The position numbers and the translations under genes were made by a program. The notes beneath the pieces were generated by a model that did no database searches, was not told where the DNA came from, and saw nothing but the letters and a program-made list of their open reading frames with translations. A DNA stretch of 64,000 bases from Bremerella sp. JC817 (GTDB lineage: Bacteria; Planctomycetota; Planctomycetia; Pirellulales; Pirellulaceae): positions 1,054,001 through 1,118,000 of the forward strand of contig NZ_JBFEFG010000280.1 of assembly GCF_040718835.1 (NCBI RefSeq), in the 5' to 3' direction. Below are positions 34,220 to 42,593 of this stretch, in pieces. Numbering within the stretch: position 1 is the first letter of the stretch; each line of letters begins with the position of its first letter.

Positions 34220-35146
34220 TTAGTACTCGCCGATCACTTCGCCACCATCGATCGTGCCCAAGGCAGCTTGAACGCGAAGCGGAATGGTCTCTTTCAGCAT
34301 GACAACGCTCGCGTCGCCACGCAGGAACTGAGCTCCGCCTGGGTGATTGCTGCTGGGGTTATAAGTGGTGTTGCCGTTGATGACGTAGTCGGTGTCGTTC
34401 GAAGAACGTTCCATGCGGAGACGAACCTGGAACTGGGCGATGCTGCCGCTGATGGCGCCGCCGTAATCGTTGTGATAGCCGATCCACAACGAACCGGTCG
34501 GGCCGTTGGATGGACGTTCGGCACGTTCGGCGACGATGATCGTGTTGCTCAGACCATCGGTGATGTCGCTGAACTGGGTCGACGAGTTGTCGTAGAACGT
34601 GGCGTCGCGATCGGTACCGCCGGCGCCGTTGGTGGCAACCGGATCGCTGGCGTTGTAGTACGCGCTGTAGATGCCGATGTAGTTGGACTTGCCGAAGTTG
34701 TTGCCACCGGTGCCGCCCAGACGCATGTTCAAACCGTTGCCACGGCTCGAATCGGACGGACAGATGTAGCCCTGCAGAACCGTCTTGGCGAGCGGTGGGT
34801 TACCCGTCGAAACCATCTCGGGAACATCTTCCCATGGTTCGTCGAACGCCCCGACGGCGCCAATGCGGTCGTACAAGGCAGACTGCTCGATCTGGGGCAG
34901 AATCTGCGTCAGCCAGCACACCTGGTTGCTGGTCACCAGCCCGGGCGGCAATGTCAGGAAGGTGTCGTGATAGTTGTGCAGGGCGATACCGACCTGCTTC
35001 AACTGATTGCTGCACGACATACGACGGGCCGCTTCACGAGCCTGTTGTACGGCGGGCAGAAGCAGGGCGATCAGAACTCCGATGATCGCGATCACAACAA
35101 GAAGTTCAACGAGCGTGAAGCCGCGGGGCCTCCAAGAACGTTTCAT
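34220..35146 (-). CDS. DUF1559 pseudopilin-like protein (copy 5)
   Basis: The 308-residue protein begins [16 protein letters not shown] and continues with [28 protein letters not shown]. In the C-terminal signature the usual DGSVRF is replaced by DASVVML after [12 protein letters not shown], so the Gly and Arg are lost in this copy. It ends DGGEVIGEY. The gene faces the divergent ECF sigma gene across 345 nt and is followed by a terminator-like hairpin and a TTR-like lipoprotein. Confidence 0.92.
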   Translation of the reverse strand: MKRSWRPRGFTLVELLVVIAIIGVLIALLLPAVQQAREAARRMSCSNQLKQVGIALHNYHDTFLTLPPGLVTSNQVCWLTQILPQIEQSALYDRIGAVGAFDEPWEDVPEMVSTGNPPLAKTVLQGYICPSDSSRGNGLNMRLGGTGGNNFGKSNYIGIYSAYYNASDPVATNGAGGTDRDATFYDNSSTQFSDITDGLSNTIIVAERAERPSNGPTGSLWIGYHNDYGGAISGSIAQFQVRLRMERSSNDTDYVINGNTTYNPSSNHPGGAQFLRGDASVVMLKETIPLRVQAALGTIDGGEVIGEY

Positions 35147-35491
35147 GGCGAGTACCTCAGAATGATGGGGAAACCGAAAGGACTATGGATAAGAAAGCGG
35201 GGCTGCCCCTGGTTCAGAGGCACTCCAATCTCCCTTAACGTGCGACGGGCGATTTCCTGACAGGGAAATCAGGAAAATTATTTTCTGAGGACAAAAATGC
35301 ATTAGATGCGCAGAAAGTTGGTCCCCATATGTCAGGATTTCGCGCCAAAGCCGTTGATATGGGGGACGGGCTGGGTGCGTTCTGTCAGAGAACTTCGAGC
35401 TAGGGTTCCTGTGGTTGGTATTCATCCAATAACAAACACCACGATTTTCCGCTTGAAGATATCCAGCAGCATTGATGCGAAATGGTTTTTG
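35147..35491. other. Divergent intergenic region between DUF1559 and sigma genes
   Basis: About 345 bases lie between oppositely oriented genes. Promoters for both should be here. A longer sigma reading frame crosses 35306-35491 but lacks protein character. The 35270-35310 part is AT-rich. Confidence 0.45.
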
Positions 35492-36001
35492 ATGGTCGAG
35501 AGTGACGTAGTACGATGCCTGCTCGAGGCGCGAATTCGATTGACGGTTCCTATCTGGTCGATCGTGCGCGAATCGCAGACGGTCGAAGACATTTTCCAAG
35601 AGGTCGTCTTGCGAGCCCTGAAGCAGCACGATCAGTTCACCGACGAAGGTCACTTAATGGCCTGGTCGCGAACGACCGCCAAGAACTTGGCGGTCGACTT
35701 TCTGCGGCAACGTGGCAAGTCGCAGGTGATGGATGCCGGTGTGATGGATCGGATCTGGACCATTTCGGACGAAGACTCCCAGGGGCTGAAAGAACGCCAA
35801 GATGCCCTGCGGAACTGCTTAAAAACGGTCCCGCCGCGGCAACGCGAGATGATTCGCCTGCGATATGGCGAAGGGTTGAGCTGTGGCGAAGTGGCGACGC
35901 GAATCGGTACGACGCTCGATGCCGTCTACAAACGACTTTCCCGCACCCATAGCCAGCTGAGAAAATGCGTCGAAGTGGCTTTACAGGGAGAAACGTCGTG
36001 A
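35492..36001 (+). CDS. ECF-type RNA polymerase sigma factor
   Basis: From ATG 35492 the product has 169 residues. The sigma-2 region contains RLTVPIWSIVRESQTVEDIFQEVVLRALK and then WSRTTAKNLAVDFLR. The sigma-4 region contains LKTVPPRQREMIRLRYGEGLSCGEVATRIGTTLDAVYKRLSR with its helix-turn-helix. This is the planctomycete/verrucomicrobial ECF subfamily. The start is uncertain: the frame is open from 35306, but similarity to sigma factors begins at MVESDVVRCLL. The next gene, 80 nt downstream, encodes a FecR-like protein that is probably its membrane regulator. Confidence 0.88.
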   Translation: MVESDVVRCLLEARIRLTVPIWSIVRESQTVEDIFQEVVLRALKQHDQFTDEGHLMAWSRTTAKNLAVDFLRQRGKSQVMDAGVMDRIWTISDEDSQGLKERQDALRNCLKTVPPRQREMIRLRYGEGLSCGEVATRIGTTLDAVYKRLSRTHSQLRKCVEVALQGETS

Positions 36002-36081
36002 TTCGCGGATATAATACCGACAAACACCCATGGACTGGCATGTCTCCCGTGCCGGCCACTATCAGGGGCTAAGCTGTTGCG

Positions 36082-37449
36082 ATGAACGATGCTGCCCAAT
36101 CTTCCGACTTGCCAGACGACGATCTGCTCGAGCTGATCGTTCGCTATCACGATGGCCAACTCGACGAGTACGAAATGGTCGCTCTGATGGCGCTTCTCGA
36201 GGGAGACGACCGCGCGCTGGCCATCTTCCACGACACGGCGCTTCAGGCCCTCACCATTGCCGAGCATGCCACCGTGGTGGCCGAGCCGAAACCTGCTTCA
36301 CAGATCTGGCGACTCTCGACGTTATCGTGGCTGGCGTTGGCGGCCAGTGTGGCAGTGGTGGCCGCGATCGCCTGGGCGAGTTGGCAGCCCCCGTACGTCG
36401 TTCGCGTCGCCGACTTGGAGGGACAGATCGTCTTGCTCAACCCAGATGGAAGCGAACGCCAACTGCGTCATGGCGATCTGCTGTACGACAATCAGCACAT
36501 TGCCTCGCGCGACATCGGCAGCTTTGCGACGCTGCTCTTCGCCGACGGCACTTCAATTCAAATCTTCGATCAGACCGAAATCAGTTGCCGCCAAGGGGCT
36601 GGCAAAGAGGTCGAGGTATTCCAGGGAAACGTGGTGGCCGATGTTGCTCCCCAGCCGGAAGGACACCCACTGCAAATCATCACGCTCCATTCGATTACCG
36701 ACGTTCTGGGGACGGTTCTGGCGATTCAAGTCTCGCCGCAACGCACCGATGTCGACGTGCTGGAAGGTAAGGTCCGCGTGGCACGGACAGGCGATAGCAG
36801 CACGGTTGACGTGGCAGCCGGCGAAAAGACCGTTGTCTCGCGGAAGGTGCCTTTGTCGAGCCGTCCCCGCAGTCCAGTCGGTAACACGTGGAAGGTGGAC
36901 TTCGAGAACGGCCTGCCTCGTGAATGGATCAAAGGCATCTGGCTCGATCAACCTTTGCCGGAAGGCTCGAAGGGAGGAGCTCGGGCCGAACAACGTCCCA
37001 GCTTTTGGGACCCTGCGGTCACGTGGTACGAGGTGGAATCGTACAACCGCTGGAGTCGCGGGCTATGCATGGTCAACGACGAGTCACGGCTGCAGATGCG
37101 GTTTTTCACCGAGCGAGCAGGCTGGATCCAAATGATCCTGTTGACCCGCGATCCGAGCTTCAAACAGTCGGATGTTACCTACGAGTACATCATTCGCAAC
37201 TACGGCAAGATGAAGGAAGCTGGCTGGCACACGGTCGACATTCCGTTGTCTGAATTTCGACGGACGATCAAAGACCCGAAGATTGGCTACGCCCAGTCGC
37301 CGATCAATCCGCCGCGACCAGGACTGGTGATCTTCAAAGTGATTGTCTCGACCCAGCATCGCGACCTCGGGCTGATCGTCGACGAGATGTCGATCACGTC
37401 CCCCGGCGACCCACCACCGATAGCCGACGAGCAGGAAGCTGCTTCGTAG
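36082..37449 (+). CDS. FecR-like membrane regulator with C-terminal sensor domain
   Basis: The 455-residue protein has an N-terminal helical segment (LLELIVRYHDGQLDEYEM, about residues 15-75) resembling an anti-sigma/zinc-finger-like region without Cys. One membrane helix follows at about 80-100. A FecR domain spans about 110-260, with GDLLYDNQHIASRDIGSFATLLFADGTSIQIF and VDVLEGKVRV. The last 180 residues (from NTWKVDFENGLPREW) look like a carbohydrate-binding or concanavalin-like beta-sandwich, usual in planctomycete FecR proteins. It probably senses an extracellular glycan or envelope state and controls the sigma factor encoded upstream. No TonB receptor lies beside it, so the classical Fec route does not apply directly. 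Confidence 0.85.
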   Translation: MNDAAQSSDLPDDDLLELIVRYHDGQLDEYEMVALMALLEGDDRALAIFHDTALQALTIAEHATVVAEPKPASQIWRLSTLSWLALAASVAVVAAIAWASWQPPYVVRVADLEGQIVLLNPDGSERQLRHGDLLYDNQHIASRDIGSFATLLFADGTSIQIFDQTEISCRQGAGKEVEVFQGNVVADVAPQPEGHPLQIITLHSITDVLGTVLAIQVSPQRTDVDVLEGKVRVARTGDSSTVDVAAGEKTVVSRKVPLSSRPRSPVGNTWKVDFENGLPREWIKGIWLDQPLPEGSKGGARAEQRPSFWDPAVTWYEVESYNRWSRGLCMVNDESRLQMRFFTERAGWIQMILLTRDPSFKQSDVTYEYIIRNYGKMKEAGWHTVDIPLSEFRRTIKDPKIGYAQSPINPPRPGLVIFKVIVSTQHRDLGLIVDEMSITSPGDPPPIADEQEAAS

Positions 37450-37618
37450 GGGTTACCTCCGCCACCTGGCAATCTTCGCGGAATCTCTTTTTTTCACGCA
37501 ACGCGGCGGCGGCTTGCTCGATGATCTTATTGACCGGCAGGAAACCGAATTCAAGGCATTGATGGCCTGGTTTCAATCCGTGCTCTCCCGGGAGCACACG
37601 TCGATAAGGTACAGAGCG

Positions 37619-37873
37619 ATGGCTATTTTCAATATCGGTGAATGGGAAGAAGCAGTACGAACTGCATTGGGACGCGGCGGTCACTTGGTCGCGATGTTGG
37701 TTGCATTGGTTCTGGTCGCCACGTACATGACCGGAGGCCAACTGCTGGAGAATCCGGCGAAGCTGATCATTGGCGGGTTCTTCGTCGGAGCTGGCGTCGA
37801 CATGCTGCTGAGCATGAGTTGGGCCAGCTTTCATCCTCGCCGCATCGAACGCCAGACACGATTTCCTGTCTGA
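37619..37873 (+). CDS. Small membrane protein, unknown
   Basis: From ATG 37619 (AAGG 9 nt upstream) the product has 84 residues: an amphipathic start (MAIFNIGEWEEAVRTAL), two membrane segments (about residues 22-40 and 48-66) and a basic tail. The frame is open from a TTG at 37514, giving 119 residues, but the extra part has weak support. I see no known family. It lies 170 nt after the FecR gene and may be independent. Confidence 0.5.
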   Translation: MAIFNIGEWEEAVRTALGRGGHLVAMLVALVLVATYMTGGQLLENPAKLIIGGFFVGAGVDMLLSMSWASFHPRRIERQTRFPV

Positions 37874-37960
37874 GTTCTCGCCTGCATTTGCCCACCTCTC
37901 GCCACCTAGTTTCTTGTGGCAACCTTGCGTCTGCAAACTTCAGGTGGCGACTGCGCGCAG

Positions 37961-37998
37961 AAAAAAGGGGCGGCGACCCCTGCCAGGTTCGCCACCCC
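37961..37998 (-). terminator. Rho-independent terminator after the lipoprotein at 38023
   Basis: GGGGCGGCGACC (37967-37978) pairs with GGTTCGCCACCCC (37986-37998) with small mismatches. The A6 at 37961-37966 gives the T-run on the minus strand. Confidence 0.8.
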
Positions 37999-38022
37999 CA
38001 TCTCATCGTCATGAGAAGTGAA

Positions 38023-38472
38023 CTATCGGATGCCCATACCTTCCGGGATCGAGCCATCTTTCTTCAGGTCGAAGTCGAAATGATGGTTGCTCGAATCGAC
38101 ATTGATTCGCAGCTTCGACTGCTGATTGTATGGAGCCGGCAGGATCGAAACCGTTTCTTCGGTCAGACCACGTTCGATTTGTTCCTGCGTGGGATTCTTA
38201 ACCTGGACTGTCTTGTGCGCGTGGATCTGAACAGCCATTTCACCCGGAGCCGAGCGGGCATCGATCTGACCATTTTCGATCAGGCCTCCACCCATGCTTC
38301 CGCCGTTAACCGGCATGAACGAGATCGACCCATTCTCGATCGGCTGGCCATCCAGGGTCACGGTGCCACTGACATGCAGTAGTCCGTCGTCAGGACCGCA
38401 ACCGGTCAGCAAAGACAGAAGAGAAAGCGTGGTGACGGCCGCACCAAAGGCACCTAAGCGTAGCGATTTCAT
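38023..38472 (-). CDS. Small TTR-like lipoprotein
   Basis: The 149-residue protein begins MKSLRLGAFGAA and has lipobox SLLTGC. The mature part reads VSGTVTLDGQPIENGSISFMPVNG, then GGGLIENGQIDARSAPGEMAVQIHAHK, and LPAPYNQQSKLRINVDSSNHHFDFDL. That is the TTR-like set of strands with the LPxxYN motif. Its first seven residues nearly equal those of the DUF1559 protein encoded just upstream (MKSLRIG). It is the second gene of the module headed by 38550, with a hairpin between and a terminator after. Confidence 0.86.
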   Translation of the reverse strand: MKSLRLGAFGAAVTTLSLLSLLTGCGPDDGLLHVSGTVTLDGQPIENGSISFMPVNGGSMGGGLIENGQIDARSAPGEMAVQIHAHKTVQVKNPTQEQIERGLTEETVSILPAPYNQQSKLRINVDSSNHHFDFDLKKDGSIPEGMGIR

Positions 38473-38502
38473 GATGAGGGTACTCCGACTATCGCGAGCG
38501 AA

Positions 38503-38533
38503 GTCATGGCGATGCGAAAGAGCATGCCATGAC
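38503..38533 (-). other. Intercistronic hairpin between DUF1559 and lipoprotein genes
   Basis: GTCATGGC (38503-38510) pairs with GCCATGAC (38526-38533), and the inner ATGC pairs with GCAT, leaving one bulged base and a 6-nt loop. No T-run follows on the minus strand. Confidence 0.65.
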
Positions 38534-38549
38534 CCAATCGCGGAGGACG

Positions 38550-39509
38550 TTACAGGCCGATAACTTCGCCACCTTGAGTCGACGTGCGTGCACGCCAGGC
38601 CCAGATGTCGATCGTTTCAGGCACGAAGCTAACCGAACCGTCGAAGTTGCTGGCGTTCACACCACCTGGGTGCATGCTGAAAGCGGCGAACGTGGCGGTT
38701 CCCCAGTTGTCGCCATTGTTATGGCAAGGAATCTTCTGGAGGTAATCGTCTGGGTTCCAGCAGCGGCGACCACCGTCGACCGAAGCCTTGGTGTTGGGTG
38801 TCAGGTAACCGGTGAAACCAGCACCCGATGCGTAGATGCCGGCAGCGTACATGCCCTGCCAGCCGCTGGTGTTCTGGTTCATCGGAACTTCCGAAACCAT
38901 CACGGTGTTGCTGGTACCGTCGGTAACCGAACCCAGGCCATGGATCTTGGTGCCCATCTGGAAGGCTGAACCACCGTTGTTGTAAGTCCACAGACCGTCC
39001 CAGTTGTTGGCGTTTTCCTGACGATAGTTGGTGTTACCCACGCAAACCGCGTAGCTGTAGCGCTGGTGCGACCAGTTCAAGTCGGTGGTCGTTTCGCCCA
39101 GGGTGACCTGTTCCGAAGGGCAACTGTAGATGTCCAGCGGCGTGGTGCGGTACAGGCGGTTGTTACCACCGTTGGCACGCACGTTGAAATCGAGCGTGTC
39201 GTACATGGCTGGCTGCTCGACGAATGGCAACAGACGGCCGAAGACCGAGATCATGTCGCCGTTCCAGTTGTCGAACCCGAGGTAAGGCAGCTTCTGGAAG
39301 GTGTCGTGATAGTTGTGCAGCGCGAGGCCGATGTTCTTCAGGTTGTTCACACACTGGGTGCGACGAGCAGCTTCACGAGCCTGTTGCACGGCAGGTAGCA
39401 ACAAGGCGATCAAAACACCGATGATGGCAATCACCACCAGCAGTTCGACGAGGGTGAAACCACGGTGTTGGCGGGTATAGGAGCCTTTTCCAATGCGAAG
39501 CGACTTCAT
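38550..39509 (-). CDS. DUF1559 pseudopilin-like protein (copy 6)
   Basis: The 319-residue protein starts [24 protein letters not shown], with GAAAGGCATTACTC before the [31 protein letters not shown] follows the pilin helix. The C-terminal signature is [19 protein letters not shown] and the end is QGGEVIGL. The domain is rich in Asn, Tyr and Trp. It is the third DUF1559 gene on one side or the other of the sigma/FecR pair. Confidence 0.92.
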   Translation of the reverse strand: MKSLRIGKGSYTRQHRGFTLVELLVVIAIIGVLIALLLPAVQQAREAARRTQCVNNLKNIGLALHNYHDTFQKLPYLGFDNWNGDMISVFGRLLPFVEQPAMYDTLDFNVRANGGNNRLYRTTPLDIYSCPSEQVTLGETTTDLNWSHQRYSYAVCVGNTNYRQENANNWDGLWTYNNGGSAFQMGTKIHGLGSVTDGTSNTVMVSEVPMNQNTSGWQGMYAAGIYASGAGFTGYLTPNTKASVDGGRRCWNPDDYLQKIPCHNNGDNWGTATFAAFSMHPGGVNASNFDGSVSFVPETIDIWAWRARTSTQGGEVIGL

Positions 39510-40392
39510 GAGTAATGCCTTTCACCGCTATGCGGCAAAACGATGAGATTGGGATGAGCGACGGACTTTTTGAGAAGGGATCCGTCAATAAAGGGGCCTA
39601 CGAAAGTCAATCTTGTAAAAGAGATTTTCCTGTACTTTTTCAGAAAGTGAATGAGAAGCGACGTTTAATTTTTGAGAACCGTTGCTGTTCTTTTCCGGTG
39701 CCATCTAAGTGTAAAGGAATCGGCGTCCCGATAGATTGCCGGTTAGCGAAGCTGCCATTCGCATAAAAGTAGGGTGCTCTGTTTGTGACCACCCTTTTTT
39801 TGATACGCATTTCGGGGTAGGTAATCGCTCTTAGAAGGGTCGTTTACCGGCAGGTATGCCAACGTAAAACCACCGGATTTCCCGTTTTATGTCGGTGACC
39901 GACGCGACTTGAGTAGGGCGGACAACTCGAGATTGAGCTCTGTTTTGCTCGTCGGACGACCAGCTAGCGGTCGAATTATGCGCGCGGAAATAGAACATGA
40001 CATATGGAAATTGAGGCTCTTTGAGGGGCCTTGTCCCAGGGCTTACGGGACAGTTAGCCAGCTAACTCTTTTGGCATGTCTTTACAGGGAGGATTTTGAC
40101 CGGGTTTCCCGCAATTCGAACGCGTCGTTGCCAAGTCATTTAAGGGGGGAAGGTGGGTGCCTCAGAAGTGGATTTAAGTCGTTACAGCGATGGAAGTTCC
40201 CGTAGCAAGTCACGGATATCTGAAAGGAGAAACTCGACCAACTCAGGCCGAGCGATCATTTGACTTCGATTAGCAGCAACGTAGATAGCTCAGACGCCAA
40301 AGCGACCACCGCGAAAAACCAAAGCGGGCGTATCAGCGTCGATCAAGATCCAAATCAACTCAGATATTCGCAAAAGGGCAGGAGAACGAATC
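39510..40392. other. Long intergenic region (about 880 nt) with an orphan terminator
   Basis: No convincing gene was found between the divergent DUF1559 and chemoreceptor genes. A plus-strand terminator-like hairpin lies at 39771-39801 although no plus-strand gene precedes it. The part from 39600 to 39850 is AT-rich. The chemoreceptor promoter and its AGGAG ribosome site (40380-40384) are at the right end. Confidence 0.5.
39771..39801 (+). terminator. Orphan terminator-like hairpin
   Basis: AGGGTG (39771-39776) pairs with CACCCT (39790-39795), and the last T begins a T7 run. No plus-strand ORF precedes it, so it could end a small RNA or attenuate a long leader. Confidence 0.5.
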
Positions 40393-42387
40393 ATGCCAAC
40401 CGCTGGTGCAACGCTTGAGGCTCCCAAGAAGACTACGACTTCGTCCACGCGCAAGAAAGCGTCGACACCACGTGCGAACCAGGCCGAAGCGGAATTGCGG
40501 CGCGAAATCGCCGTGCTGAAGGCCGAGAACGAAGCGATCAACAAGTCGCAGGCCGTCATCGAGTTCAATCCTGATGGCACGATTATCACGGCCAACGAAA
40601 ACTTCCTCAACGCGATGGGTTATACCTTGGCGGAAATCCAAGGCCAACATCACCGCATGTTTGTCGATCCAACCGAAGCCCGTTCGATCGAATACCGCGA
40701 ATTCTGGGATCACCTGAACCATGGTCGTTTTTCGACCGGCATGTATAAGCGAATCGGCAAGGGTGGCAAGGAAATCTGGATTCAGGCTTCGTACAATCCC
40801 ATCCTGGACGAAGATGGCAAGACCATCAAGGTTGTGAAGTACGCCTCCGACGTGACCCAGCAGAAAATGCAAGCCGCCGATACCGGTGGTCAGATCGCCG
40901 CGATCAACAAGGCTCAGGCCGTGATCGAGTTCAACATGGACGGGACGATCATCTCCGCCAACCACAACTTCCTGACGACCATGGGTTATACCCTGGGCGA
41001 AATCAAGGGCCAGCATCACCAGATCTTTGTCGAGCCAGATTACGCTCGCAGCCCAGAATACAAGCGTTTCTGGGAAAAGCTGAATCGCGGTGAATTCGAT
41101 ACCGCCGAGTACAAGCGGATTGGTAAGGGTGGCAAGGAAGTTTGGATTCAAGCTTCGTACAACCCGATCCTCGACCTGAATGGCAAGCCATTCAAGGTTG
41201 TGAAGTACGCCACCGACGTGACCGCCTCGAAGATGCGGATCGCGGATACGTCTGGCCAGTTGGACGCGATCAGCAAGTCGCAGGCAATCATCGAATTCAG
41301 CCTCGATGGCACGATCATCTCGGCCAACGATAACTTTCTGAATGCCCTCGGTTACAGCCTGAAGGACATTCAAGGTCGTCATCACTCGATGTTTGTCGAA
41401 AACGACTACGCAGCAAGCGCCGAGTATCGCGAATTTTGGGCGAAGCTCAACCGTGGTGAATTCGACGCCGGCCAATACAAGCGACTGGCCAAGGGTGGCC
41501 GCGAGATCTGGATTCAGGCCAGCTACAACCCGATCTTCGATCTCAACGGCAAGCCTTACAAAGTGGTGAAGTACGCCACCGACGTGACCAAGCAGGTCCA
41601 GATGCGAATGGACATGGCCAACCTGATTGTCAACGTCATGGAAAGTGCCAACCAGTTCAGCGAAAGTGCCGCCACGGTCGCCGAAGGCTCGCAGTCGGTT
41701 GCTGAAGGTGCCCAGACCCAAAGTGCCGCAGTCGAAGAAATCAGCGCTTCGGCTCAAGAGCTGACTCGTTCGATCCAAGGTGTTCGCGACCGTGCGAATG
41801 AAACCGATCGCCTTGCCGGTCAGACCAGCCAGATCGCCATCGAAGGTGGCCAGGCGGTGATCAAGAGCGGCGAAGCGATGGATCTGATCAAGGCTTCTTC
41901 GGAACAGATCGGCGATATCATCCAGGTGATCAGCGAAATCGCCAGCCAGACCAACCTGTTGGCCTTGAACGCTGCGATCGAAGCGGCCCGTGCCGGTGAG
42001 CATGGTCTTGGCTTCGCGGTCGTCGCCGACGAAGTTCGCAAGTTGGCGGAACGTGCCAGCGACGCCGCCAAGGACGTTTCGGCCTTGATTAAAGAATCGA
42101 CCGCTCGTGTTGCTAACGGTGTCGAACTGAGTTCGCAGGCCGGCAATGCCCTGGAAAGGATCGTCGCCGCTGTCGAAACGACTTCGGCCAAGATCGCTGA
42201 AATCGCCGCTTCGACCGACGAGCAGATGAGCATGTCGCAGGAAGTGTTCGATACGATCCAGCAGGTCGCTTCGGTCACCGAACAGTCGACCGCTTCCAGC
42301 GAAGAAATGGCTGCCAGTGCCGAAGAACTCGGTGCCCAGGCCAAGTCGTTGCGAGACCTGGTCGAAAGCTTCGACATGCACGGCTAA
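40393..42387 (+). CDS. Soluble methyl-accepting chemotaxis protein with three PAS domains
   Basis: The 664-residue protein has a Lys/Ala/Thr-rich start and a short coiled coil to residue 47. Three PAS domains follow with an exact 122-residue period (48-169, 170-291, 292-about 410), each with (A/I)SANxNFL, GQHH/GRHH, MF and IWIQASYNPI. The MCP signalling domain begins near residue 420; its hairpin tip contains ASQTNLLALNAAIEAARAGEHGLGFAVVADEVRKLA. There is no membrane helix and no HAMP domain, so this receptor is cytoplasmic and probably senses redox, ligand or energy state through its PAS domains. AGGAG lies 8 nt before the ATG. No che genes are nearby. Confidence 0.93.
   Translation: MPTAGATLEAPKKTTTSSTRKKASTPRANQAEAELRREIAVLKAENEAINKSQAVIEFNPDGTIITANENFLNAMGYTLAEIQGQHHRMFVDPTEARSIEYREFWDHLNHGRFSTGMYKRIGKGGKEIWIQASYNPILDEDGKTIKVVKYASDVTQQKMQAADTGGQIAAINKAQAVIEFNMDGTIISANHNFLTTMGYTLGEIKGQHHQIFVEPDYARSPEYKRFWEKLNRGEFDTAEYKRIGKGGKEVWIQASYNPILDLNGKPFKVVKYATDVTASKMRIADTSGQLDAISKSQAIIEFSLDGTIISANDNFLNALGYSLKDIQGRHHSMFVENDYAASAEYREFWAKLNRGEFDAGQYKRLAKGGREIWIQASYNPIFDLNGKPYKVVKYATDVTKQVQMRMDMANLIVNVMESANQFSESAATVAEGSQSVAEGAQTQSAAVEEISASAQELTRSIQGVRDRANETDRLAGQTSQIAIEGGQAVIKSGEAMDLIKASSEQIGDIIQVISEIASQTNLLALNAAIEAARAGEHGLGFAVVADEVRKLAERASDAAKDVSALIKESTARVANGVELSSQAGNALERIVAAVETTSAKIAEIAASTDEQMSMSQEVFDTIQQVASVTEQSTASSEEMAASAEELGAQAKSLRDLVESFDMHG
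40534..41598 (+). repeat. Three direct repeats of 366 nt (PAS units)
   Basis: Unit starts at 40534, 40900 and 41266 are exactly 366 nt apart. Each encodes one PAS domain beginning with A-I-(N/S)-K-(S/A)-Q. Similarity is also visible at DNA level, for example in the AATGGCAAGCC and GTGAAGTACGCC segments. Confidence 0.85.
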
Positions 42388-42409
42388 TCAGCCGAACCAA
42401 GCTATGGGA

Positions 42410-42436
42410 AGGGCCGAATCCAAGAGTTCGGCCTTT
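42410..42436 (+). terminator. Terminator after the chemoreceptor gene
   Basis: AAGGGCCGAA pairs with TTCGGCCTTT, with stem core GGCCGAA/TTCGGCC at 42412-42418 and 42427-42433. The T-run is only three bases. Confidence 0.6.
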
Positions 42437-42593
42437 GGGTGGCAGGGGCCCGTCGCGAAGACGGAGGCCCCTTTCGCCGATTCTTGGGGGTGCCTTTGGT
42501 GGCAAGACGCTTGGTTGAAGCGTGGCCGGAGGATGGTTATTCTAATCATTGTTTGAATGATTGAGACTTCTGCATCCCCTCAGGAACGTATCT

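Noticed and set aside
35306..35491. N-terminal extension of the ECF sigma factor
   Set aside because: The frame is open but the sequence is unlike sigma factors; similarity starts at ATG 35492.
39660..39801. Possible cyclic-di-GMP or other riboswitch before the orphan terminator
   Set aside because: I could not match the conserved core of any known riboswitch; only the terminator-like hairpin is supported.
40360..42381. 673-codon minus-strand ORF opposite the chemoreceptor gene
   Set aside because: It is an antisense shadow caused by the repeated PAS DNA and codon bias; the plus strand has clear domains.
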